The notes beneath the pieces are model-generated. The model saw nothing but the letters and a program-made list of their open reading frames with translations. It was not told the DNA's origin and searched no databases. The translations under genes were made by a program, and so were the position numbers. DNA of 5,300 nt from Deltaproteobacteria bacterium (GTDB lineage: Bacteria > JAEEML01): the NCBI GenBank assembly GCA_016283195.1, contig JAEEML010000031.1, positions 1 through 5,300 of the forward strand. Direction: 5' to 3'. Of the stretch, positions 1 to 5,300 are shown piece after piece (within the stretch, counting starts at the first letter, position 1; each line of letters opens with the position of its first letter).

Positions 1-141
1 CTAATGAGTTTGGCTTTTCGGCTAAACCGGCAGGTTACTATCCAAGGAATTTATTTGATGAAGAAAACCCCAATAATTTAATAGACCCAAACGCAACAGC
101 AACAGATAAAAATAAGAGAGCCGTTTTGCGCTCGAATACCA
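1..141 (+). repeat. Left copy of 141-bp perfect terminal direct repeat
   Basis: Bases 1-141 are identical to 5160-5300, with no mismatch in my base-by-base reading. The repeat covers the less conserved insertion of FISUMP domain 3, not just its conserved motifs, so paralogy alone is a poor explanation. Its limits coincide exactly with both sequence ends, and 141 is the usual largest k-mer of the MEGAHIT assembler, so self-overlap of a circular or tandem unit of 5159 bp is the simplest reading. Confidence 0.97.
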
Positions 142-1043
142 CTTCAGGAGGTGGTTATCGCTATATTTTGGATATTGCTCCCGACAGCGTAGAAGTAAAA
201 CCTGGTATTTCAGGCACCGATGATGAAATTGAAAATAGCACCCAGGCCAGATTGTCTGTGCGCTGCCTGCAAAATCTCTGCGGCAATGGTCGCCTCAATG
301 CCTTGCAGGGCGAAACTTGCGATGATGGCAACAACGATAATGGCGATGGCTGTAATAAGGATTGCCAAGTAGAAAAGGGCTGGATATGCACGCAGAAGGC
401 CGAGGAAAAGGCCACCTGCACCTGTGCGCAAAACCATTACGGCCAAAAATGCGCGCCATACGGCTCTGTTAGCGATTCTGCTGGCCATTCATATAAAACC
501 GTGGTTATTGGCGAGCAAATCTGGATGGCGGAGAATATGGCCTACCAAGGTAATGATGTTACCTGCGGTACCAATAAAGAAGTCTATAATTTTGTTAAAA
601 AATATGGTTGTCTCTATTCAGCGGCAGATGCCCAAACAGTTTGTTCAGCTCTTGGTGACGGCTGGCACTTACCAACGAAAGAAGAAGCTTTAAACTTTAC
701 GAGGTATATATTAGATGATTGCCACTCTTCTGAAGAAGCTTATGCTGCTTATTTGAAACTTATTACTAAAACCGGCTGGTACGACGATAATGGGGCCCCC
801 ATAACCGCCGGCACTGATGATTTGGGCTTTTCTGCCCTGCCGGCCGGACGTCTTAATAAAACCAATGAGGCTGACGAGGGTTCGTACGTAGATTTTAGCA
901 AAAATGCCAGCTTTTGGACGGCTACCCAAGATAGTCATAATGCTACTGAGTATCTTTATATTACTGTTAATATGGTTCCCAATCTAACATCCGTTAATAA
1001 TAATTCCCAGCTTTCCGTGCGCTGCGTAAAGAGCGCTGACTAA
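1..1043 (+). CDS. 3' part of large FISUMP / cysteine-repeat lipoprotein (5' end is at 2846-5300 if the contig is circular)
   Basis: The open frame enters at base 1 (first whole codon at 3) and stops at TAA 1041-1043. The TTG at 126 lies inside a domain and is not a start. The frame encodes, in order: the second half of a FISUMP domain, from N-E-F-G-F-S-A-K-P-A-G to S-V-R-C at 255-266; a Myxococcus-type cysteine repeat (279-389) with C-G-N-G, C-D-D-G-N and G-D-G-C; an EGF-like linker ending C-A-P-Y-G (about 411-464); and a complete FISUMP domain (465-1040) with T-V-V-I-G, W-M-A-E-N, G-C-L-Y, G-W-H-L-P, G-F-S-A-L-P-A-G, F-W-T-A-T and S-V-R-C three bases short of the final few codons. Because 1-141 equals 5160-5300, this is most simply residues from about 771 to 1118 of the protein begun at 2846. 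Domain identity is strong; function is unknown, with surface binding a guess. The alternative is a separate paralogous gene sharing 141 identical bases. Confidence 0.9.
   Translation, partial: NEFGFSAKPAGYYPRNLFDEENPNNLIDPNATATDKNKRAVLRSNTTSGGGYRYILDIAPDSVEVKPGISGTDDEIENSTQARLSVRCLQNLCGNGRLNALQGETCDDGNNDNGDGCNKDCQVEKGWICTQKAEEKATCTCAQNHYGQKCAPYGSVSDSAGHSYKTVVIGEQIWMAENMAYQGNDVTCGTNKEVYNFVKKYGCLYSAADAQTVCSALGDGWHLPTKEEALNFTRYILDDCHSSEEAYAAYLKLITKTGWYDDNGAPITAGTDDLGFSALPAGRLNKTNEADEGSYVDFSKNASFWTATQDSHNATEYLYITVNMVPNLTSVNNNSQLSVRCVKSAD
416..466 (+). repeat. EGF-like linker repeat before FISUMP domain 4
   Basis: These 51 bases match 4006-4056 at 49 positions. They encode the C-T-C-A-x-N-H-Y-G-x-K-C-A-P-Y-G linker that joins a cysteine repeat to the next FISUMP domain. 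The upstream cysteine repeat also aligns at DNA level at the same 3590-base offset, so a whole cysteine-repeat plus linker module was copied. Confidence 0.85.
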
Positions 1044-1161
1044 AGCGGCCGCCAAAGCACTCCAGCTTATTGAATCTTTGGCTCACCATAACCACCTTTT
1101 AGATAAAACTTTTTTAGGCGAGAATGGAGGATCTCAGCAGGTAAAGGGCGATATTCCAGTA

Positions 1162-1190
1162 TTGAAAGTGATGTGCCATCTGACTATATT
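1162..1190 (+). promoter_or_regulatory. Candidate sigma70-type promoter for the two-gene operon
   Basis: TTGAAA at 1162-1167 (five of six to TTGACA) and TATATT at 1185-1190 (five of six to TATAAT) are separated by exactly 17 bases. Transcription would start near 1197, leaving a leader of about 100 bases before ATG 1296. It is the best hexamer pair I found in the intergenic region and points at the operon. The sigma-factor preference of the host is unknown, so this is a sequence-pattern call. Confidence 0.4.
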
Positions 1191-1284
1191 GGGGCGTGCG
1201 CTTTAAAAAAAAGCAGCATGGCAAGTTAAGAAAGGTTAATTAAAACAGTGGTTTTTCCTATCGGAAGGATTAGAGATATTATTT

Positions 1285-1288
1285 GGGA
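1285..1288 (+). promoter_or_regulatory. Weak ribosome binding site for the exported FISUMP protein
   Basis: GGGA lies seven bases before ATG 1296. It is short, but together with the signal peptide that begins at this ATG it favours 1296 over GTG 1248. A stronger purine run, GGAAGGA at 1263-1269, has no ATG, GTG or TTG at proper distance downstream in this frame. Confidence 0.35.
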
Positions 1289-1295
1289 TATTGAT

Positions 1296-2837
1296 ATGCG
1301 CAATATATTACTCAAAAAGGCGATTTTGGCTCTGGTAATTCTTATTACATCCCCGGCTTTGGCCCAGGAACAGGGTTCTTTTACCGATGAGCGCGACGGC
1401 ACCACTTACAAAACGGTGGAAATCGGCAAAGAGACTTGGATAGCCGAAAATCTAAAATATATCACCAGTGAAATCACTTGCGGCGTCGATACCAAGCATG
1501 GCGCCTCCATGAAAAACCATGGCTGCCTATATAGTTTTACCGATGCGCAAAGAGTCTGCCCTATCGGCTGGCACCTCCCGACTAAAGTGGAATTTGACCG
1601 CCTCTTAATCAATGTGGGCGAAGGGCGTGAAGGCTCCAATAATCTCCGGGATGTTAGCTGGCAAGCCGCCCCCAATGGCTCTGGTTTTTCCGCTAAAGCG
1701 GCCGGCAGTTACAGCTCCGGCAGCTATTTTGATTTTGGCTCCGGCGCCTATTTTTGGTCGGCCACCGAGTGCGATAATGAAGGCATTAACGCCTATGCCA
1801 TGGTCCTGCGCGAAGAGAAAGTTTCATCTAAGAGCTGCCATAGCCAAATCACCGATGCCCTCGCGGTGCGCTGCGTTAAAGACAGCGGGAATACCCCCAA
1901 AGCCCATCTATTTACCGATGAACGCGATGGCAGCACCTATAAAACGGTAAAAATCGCCGGGAAAACCTGGATGGCCGAAAATATCAAATATCTTGCTCCC
2001 GGCATTGATTACAAAGCCGCAAGTAAGCCCGATGAATATGGCTATCTTTATAACTGGGAGGATGCCCAAAAAGTCTGCCCAAGTGGCTGGCACCTCCCCA
2101 CCAAAATGGATTTTGACCGCCTCCTCACCCATGTTGGTAAAGGGGTAAAGGGCGCTGATAATCTAAGGCATAAAAACTTTGAAAACGGTAAAAACCTCTC
2201 CGGCTTCGGCGCTCTCCCCGCCGGCAGCTGTGCCAAAGGCCGCTGCGCCTTTTTTGATACGGAGGCCTATTTCTGGTCCAGCACGGAGCGGGGTAAAAAC
2301 CAGGCCTTTGGCCTTTATATTGACTTAGGCAAAACTGCAGTAAATAGCGGCAAAAAAGCCAGTTACTTATCTGTGCGCTGCATCCAAAATGGCGAGAATG
2401 AGGAAAAGGAGCTGGCAGCTATAGCCGCCATAAAAGCCCAAGAGACCAATAAACGCTATCTGGTGAGCTCTATTGCCGTTGGTGCAGCGGCCGGCGGCGC
2501 CGGCGTTATCAGCGGCGCTATTCTCCTCTCGCTGGCCGCCTCTTATGCCAAGAAAACTCTGGATGGCCAAGATAAATTAGCCGGTATTCACCAGGGAAAA
2601 GCGGCCACCGGGCAGCTAATGACCCAGCGGGAAACAGCCGACCTGGCCCGCAAAGGTCAGGCTCTGGAAGTCTCCAGCTATGTGGCCTTTGGGGTAGCCG
2701 GCGCCGCTGTCGTCACTGCCGTAGCCTTGGGCATAAAGTATAATAAAGGCAAAAAAGTGATTAAAAATACGCAAGTTACCGTGGCCCCGGCCGTAAATGA
2801 CCAAATGGCGCAAATAACCATCGGCGGCCGCTTTTAG
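1296..2837 (+). CDS. Exported two-domain FISUMP protein with C-terminal transmembrane hairpin
   Basis: This is a 513-aa protein ending in TAG. I chose ATG 1296 because it opens directly into a signal peptide: basic start, hydrophobic residues 9-19, and A-L-A at 21-23 before a mature end at Q24. GTG 1248 would add 16 residues in front of it. GGGA at 1285-1288 is a weak ribosome site. Two FISUMP domains follow, at residues 29-195 and 206-365, each with T-D-E-R-D-G, Y-K-T-V, A-E-N, G-W-H-L-P-T-K, Y-F-W-S and a final V-R-C. After a charged helix (366-387) come two Gly/Ala-rich membrane segments (about 389-416 and 459-480) separated by a polar K/Q-rich linker. The 33-residue tail contains V-T-V-A-P and ends I-G-G-R-F. 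From memory, this hairpin-plus-tail resembles the C-termini of many myxobacterial TPR-type envelope proteins. It is probably co-transcribed with the gene at 2846. The biochemical role is unknown; anchored envelope protein is inference. Confidence 0.92.
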   Translation: MRNILLKKAILALVILITSPALAQEQGSFTDERDGTTYKTVEIGKETWIAENLKYITSEITCGVDTKHGASMKNHGCLYSFTDAQRVCPIGWHLPTKVEFDRLLINVGEGREGSNNLRDVSWQAAPNGSGFSAKAAGSYSSGSYFDFGSGAYFWSATECDNEGINAYAMVLREEKVSSKSCHSQITDALAVRCVKDSGNTPKAHLFTDERDGSTYKTVKIAGKTWMAENIKYLAPGIDYKAASKPDEYGYLYNWEDAQKVCPSGWHLPTKMDFDRLLTHVGKGVKGADNLRHKNFENGKNLSGFGALPAGSCAKGRCAFFDTEAYFWSSTERGKNQAFGLYIDLGKTAVNSGKKASYLSVRCIQNGENEEKELAAIAAIKAQETNKRYLVSSIAVGAAAGGAGVISGAILLSLAASYAKKTLDGQDKLAGIHQGKAATGQLMTQRETADLARKGQALEVSSYVAFGVAGAAVVTAVALGIKYNKGKKVIKNTQVTVAPAVNDQMAQITIGGRF

Positions 2838-2839
2838 GA
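2836..2839 (+). promoter_or_regulatory. Ribosome binding site of the lipoprotein gene, overlapping upstream stop
   Basis: AGGA begins within the TAG stop of the preceding gene and sits six bases before ATG 2846. The gap between the genes is eight bases, which supports co-transcription and possible translational coupling. Confidence 0.6.
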
Positions 2840-2845
2840 TATAAG

Positions 2846-5300
2846 ATGAAAAGAGAAAATTTAGCACTCATTTTTACCCTTCTTCCCCTTTTAACTATTT
2901 ATGGCTGCTTGACCTTTGCCGATGGCTCCGGAGCAGATGTCATATATCCTTGCGATGCCAATTCGGAATGCCTTGAGGGCTTTAAGTGCGTGGTTAGCGC
3001 TACTTCCGCTTTTACCCATGGTGAATGTGCTCCCCTTTGCGCCCAAACAAGCGAGTGTCCCAAGGGGCGCTCCTGCCTAGGTGGCGTCTGCCAGCTGGAT
3101 GGCCAGAGCGATGATAATATCTGTTCAAATCCCCTGATGAGCGGCAAAAATTGCGACCAATGTAACATAGAAAAAGGCTATGGCCCGGATTGCACACCTT
3201 ATGGCTCTTTGGAAGACTGGAGTAAGAATATTTATAAGACTATGGAGATTAACGGCGAAGAGTGGATGGCCGAGAATTACCGCTATAAAACGGGGAACCA
3301 TTACGAATCCATCGGGGCGCCTAAAAATCACGGCTTACTTTATGATTGGGAGACAGCTACATCTATCAATTTCTGCCCCGATGGCTGGCGCTTACCGTTA
3401 AAGGAAGACTTTGAAAAGCTCTTACAATATGTGGCCGAAAACAAAAAAAGCGAAAGCAACTTTTTGGCTCTTATAGCTGAATCCGGCTGGCAAGATGGCC
3501 AAAGCGACATAATCGGCGCTAATGAGTTTGGCTTTTCCGCTCTCCCCATTGGCTATAGTGAGGACTGTACCCAATCCAATTGTTTCCATGGTAATGGTAG
3601 TGAGGCCTACTTCTGGTCGGGAACTAAAGAGAGCGAAAGCACCGCCTTCTACTTGCACCTAAGTAGCACCGGCACTGCTACTCTCAGCCAGCACGATAGT
3701 TCCCACCTTCTGTCTGTGCGCTGCTTTAAGGCCCAAGCACAAAAATGTGGCGATAACGCTATCACCGGAGTTGAACAGTGTGATGATGGCAACACCGAAT
3801 ATGGCGATGGTTGTGATCCGCATTGCAACATAGAAAAAGGTTGCCATTATGATAATGAATCCCAAAAAATCAATTGTTGCGGCAATGGAAAAGTGGAACC
3901 TAAGCTGGGTGAAAAATGCGATGATGGCCGCACCGATACAGGTGATGGCTGTGATGCCCATTGCCAAGTAGAAGATGGCTGGAATTGCTCAGAAGTTAAC
4001 TCTTCCTGCACCTGTGCGGAAAACCATTACGGCCCAAAATGCGCGCCATACGGCTCCGCTGAAGATAAGAGCCAACATAAATACCAGACAGTAATTATTG
4101 GCCAAAAGGAATGGCTGGCCGAAAATATGGCTTTGACCGGTGGTAACATCAATTGCTATAATTTTGATTCGACAAATCAAGCGGAGCGCACATTCTTGGA
4201 GGTCAACTTTCCCGCCACTCACGGCTGCCTTTATAAGCAGGATGACGCCGCTTATGTCTGCCAACTCCTTGGGCCCGGCTGGCACTTACCAAGTGAGCAA
4301 GAGTTTAATGAGCTTGTAACTTATGTAATTAGCCATAAGAAGAGTGCATCTGACTTTTTAGCCCTTATAGGCAAATCGGCTTCTTGGGCCGATATTAATG
4401 GGGATGATGAATTTGGCTTTAGCGCCCTACCCGCTGGCTATATTGATAACGCTCCAGAAGCACCTAGCTACTTAAAATTTGGCCAGGGGGCCTATTTCTG
4501 GTCAAATACTAAGACGGCGGGCCAAGACTCCAATTATAACGCTCTTAATATCCTTCGCGCCGATAGTAATAGTGATAATGTCTCCATAAAATCTCATGAT
4601 CCTGCATTACAATTATCTGTGCGCTGCGTGAAAAATATCAATTGCGGCAACGGCATACTCGAAACAGAATTTGGTGAAGTTTGCGATAATGGGGCAAAAA
4701 ATGGTACCTTAGAATCATTCTGTAATACCGAATGCCAGCTAAGAGAGGGCTGGCAATGCGCCGCAGGAACAGCTGATGGCACTTGTAAACCTATATGCCT
4801 TGGCGGTGACAACTACTACGGCCCATACTGTTTAAAATACGGGCAAGCAGTAGCATACGATGATTCTTATAAAACAGTAATTATTGGCCAGCAGGAATGG
4901 ATTACCGAGAATTATCATGACTTTTACGCAAGATGCATCAACGTTCAAGATGACTACTATTATATAATAGATGACGCCCAAATTCTGTGCAGCGATTTTA
5001 ATCGAAATGGTAACGGTAGTATTTGGCGCTTACCAGAAAAAAAAGATTTTGACGATCTTATAACTTATGTAAATGGGCATAAGACGAGTGGTAGTGTCTT
5101 CTTGGCCCTTATAGCTGAATCCGGCTGGCAAGATGCCCAAGGCGAAGCCATTATCGGCGCTAATGAGTTTGGCTTTTCGGCTAAACCGGCAGGTTACTAT
5201 CCAAGGAATTTATTTGATGAAGAAAACCCCAATAATTTAATAGACCCAAACGCAACAGCAACAGATAAAAATAAGAGAGCCGTTTTGCGCTCGAATACCA
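2846..5300 (+). CDS. 5' part of large modular lipoprotein: FISUMP domains alternating with Myxo-type cysteine repeats (runs off window end)
   Basis: ATG 2846 has AGGA at 2836-2839, six bases upstream, overlapping the stop of the previous gene. A signal peptide with lipobox I-Y-G-C (C21) predicts a lipoprotein; L at +2 would suit outer-membrane sorting by E. coli rules. Residues 36-82 are a Cys-rich segment of the C-x5-C-x5-C type. FISUMP 1 spans 121-295, then two Myxo-type cysteine repeats (301-333, 345-381; C-D-D-G and G-D-G-C) and an EGF-like linker (388-403). FISUMP 2 spans 404-596, then a degenerate cysteine repeat (600-638). FISUMP 3 begins at 667 and is cut by the window end. The frame is open for all 818 codons here. 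Joined through the 141-base terminal overlap to bases 142-1043 it gives 1118 residues with four FISUMP domains and a normal stop. A secreted or surface binding role is inference; no catalytic motif is recognised. Confidence 0.92.
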   Translation, partial: MKRENLALIFTLLPLLTIYGCLTFADGSGADVIYPCDANSECLEGFKCVVSATSAFTHGECAPLCAQTSECPKGRSCLGGVCQLDGQSDDNICSNPLMSGKNCDQCNIEKGYGPDCTPYGSLEDWSKNIYKTMEINGEEWMAENYRYKTGNHYESIGAPKNHGLLYDWETATSINFCPDGWRLPLKEDFEKLLQYVAENKKSESNFLALIAESGWQDGQSDIIGANEFGFSALPIGYSEDCTQSNCFHGNGSEAYFWSGTKESESTAFYLHLSSTGTATLSQHDSSHLLSVRCFKAQAQKCGDNAITGVEQCDDGNTEYGDGCDPHCNIEKGCHYDNESQKINCCGNGKVEPKLGEKCDDGRTDTGDGCDAHCQVEDGWNCSEVNSSCTCAENHYGPKCAPYGSAEDKSQHKYQTVIIGQKEWLAENMALTGGNINCYNFDSTNQAERTFLEVNFPATHGCLYKQDDAAYVCQLLGPGWHLPSEQEFNELVTYVISHKKSASDFLALIGKSASWADINGDDEFGFSALPAGYIDNAPEAPSYLKFGQGAYFWSNTKTAGQDSNYNALNILRADSNSDNVSIKSHDPALQLSVRCVKNINCGNGILETEFGEVCDNGAKNGTLESFCNTECQLREGWQCAAGTADGTCKPICLGGDNYYGPYCLKYGQAVAYDDSYKTVIIGQQEWITENYHDFYARCINVQDDYYYIIDDAQILCSDFNRNGNGSIWRLPEKKDFDDLITYVNGHKTSGSVFLALIAESGWQDAQGEAIIGANEFGFSAKPAGYYPRNLFDEENPNNLIDPNATATDKNKRAVLRSNT
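3470..3537 (+). repeat. Near-identical segment shared by FISUMP domains 1 and 3, copy 1
   Basis: Two exact matches to the copy at 5108-5178 (28 bases, 3470-3497; 26 bases, 3512-3537) flank a variable 14-base centre. The other copy has one extra codon there. The encoded protein runs from L-I-A-E-S-G-W-Q-D to N-E-F-G-F-S. Identity at synonymous positions suggests recent duplication or gene conversion between domains. Confidence 0.85.
3746..3988 (+). repeat. Tandem pair of Myxo-type cysteine-rich repeats
   Basis: Two units (3746-3844 and 3878-3988) encode C-G-x-x ... E-x-C-D-D-G ... G-D-G-C-x-x-x-C-x-x-E, the pattern of the Myxococcus cysteine-rich repeat (TIGR02232). They are nearly adjacent, whereas the other units in the protein (4643-4759 and 279-389) are single. 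Such repeats are disulfide-stabilised extracellular spacers, which fits a rigid connector between FISUMP domains. Confidence 0.85.
4006..4056 (+). repeat. EGF-like linker repeat before FISUMP domain 2
   Basis: This is the partner of 416-466, with mismatches at 4019 and 4035 only. It precedes FISUMP domain 2 in the same position that the other copy precedes domain 4, marking a duplicated module boundary. Confidence 0.85.
5108..5178 (+). repeat. Near-identical segment shared by FISUMP domains 1 and 3, copy 2
   Basis: This is the partner of 3470-3537. The 28-base block is 5108-5135, the variable centre is 17 bases, and the 26-base block is 5153-5178. The second block runs into the terminal repeat, so base 1 of the window lies inside this repeated module. 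Confidence 0.85.
5160..5300 (+). repeat. Right copy of 141-bp perfect terminal direct repeat
   Basis: This is the partner of bases 1-141 and carries the same frame (asparagine codon AAT at 5162 here, at 3 in the left copy). Continuing from this copy into base 142 keeps the lipoprotein gene open to the stop at 1041-1043. Confidence 0.97.

Larger units (their letters stand above)
1044..1295 (+). other. Intergenic region with protein-like debris, no intact gene
   Basis: These 252 bases separate the lipoprotein stop from the exported-protein start and, on a 5159-bp circle, would be the only sizeable noncoding stretch. No RNA gene, iteron set or rho-independent terminator is visible. Two pieces read like protein in different frames: 1042 to about 1142 (including A-L-Q-L-I-E-S-L-A) and 1143-1229 (including S-I-E-S-D-V-P-S-D-Y-I-G-A-C), the latter ending in TAA. 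Together they could be the frameshifted tail of a lost gene, but no family is recognised and the lengths are short. The second piece overlaps the promoter candidate at 1162-1190. Confidence 0.5.

Noticed and set aside
126-1043. TTG at 126 as the start of a separate 305-aa gene
   Set aside because: The frame is open upstream to base 1 and encodes conserved FISUMP motifs before 126. There is no ribosome site or signal peptide, so it is an internal codon.
1200-1214. Hairpin with A/T loop as a terminator of the lipoprotein gene
   Set aside because: The stem is five pairs, mostly A-T, with no T-run following on the + strand, and it lies more than 150 bases after the stop.
1248-1295. GTG 1248 as the start of the exported protein
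   Set aside because: It puts 16 residues, including charged ones, ahead of an otherwise perfect signal peptide that begins at ATG 1296.
1044-1295. Plasmid replication origin
   Set aside because: There are no repeated iterons, no DnaA-box cluster and no Rep gene. Only a single TTAATTAA palindrome (1236-1243) in an AT-rich patch was seen, which is not enough.
1045-2831. GCGGCCGC palindromes at 1045-1052 and 2824-2831, suggesting cloning-vector linkers
   Set aside because: The second is inside the coding sequence (G-G-R-F end) and no vector sequence is present. The shared 12-base inverted match around them is mostly explained by the palindrome itself.
3746-3988. Cysteine-repeat region as a CRISPR-like or tandem DNA array
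   Set aside because: The units are protein repeats in frame, with diverged DNA and no regular identical direct repeats separated by unique spacers.
161-4812. Minus-strand and other-frame open frames of 60-110 codons
   Set aside because: All but a few bases lie antisense or out of frame to genes with clear domains. Their compositions are mirror images of those genes and none has a recognisable motif.

Overview
The window looks like one complete contig rather than an arbitrary slice. Its first 141 bases (1-141) are repeated exactly as its last 141 bases (5160-5300), and the repeat begins at base 1 and ends at base 5300. This is how a circular or head-to-tail tandem assembly closes on itself, with a non-redundant unit of 5159 bp. 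The reading frame supports the closure. The gene that starts at 2846 is still open at base 5300. Continued through the overlap, it stays in frame with the open frame that enters at base 1 and stops at 1043, giving one 1118-residue protein.

Layout (all genes on the + strand): 1-1043 is the 3' part of a large modular lipoprotein gene. 1044-1295 is the only intergenic region; it holds a good sigma70-like promoter candidate and some protein-like debris. 1296-2837 encodes a 513-aa exported protein with two FISUMP domains and a C-terminal two-helix membrane hairpin. 2846-5300 is the 5' part of the large lipoprotein gene, starting only 8 bases after the preceding stop, so the two genes look like one operon. 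No rRNA, tRNA, CRISPR array, transposase, replication, partition or mobilisation gene was found.

Both proteins are built from the Fibrobacter succinogenes major paralogous domain (FISUMP, TIGR02145). Its hallmarks here are Y-K-T-V-x-I-G, W-x-A-E-N, G-W-H-L-P, G-F-S-A-L-P-A-G, Y-F-W-S-x-T and S-V-R-C. The large protein alternates four such domains with Myxococcus-type cysteine-rich repeats (C-G-N-G ... C-D-D-G-N ... G-D-G-C ... C) and short EGF-like C-x-x-x-x-Y-G-x-x-C linkers. Both proteins are predicted to be exported to the cell envelope, one as a lipoprotein and one through a signal peptide plus a membrane hairpin. A joint surface adhesion or ligand-binding role is plausible but is inference only.

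Organism: Gram-negative, standard genetic code, moderate base composition. FISUMP domains, Myxo-type disulfide repeats and a C-terminal tail ending V-x-V-A-P ... I-G-G-R-F after a TM hairpin together point to an uncultured member of the Myxococcota/former Deltaproteobacteria or a Fibrobacter-like lineage, probably from a metagenome. This is inference from domain content; there is no phylogenetic marker in the window.
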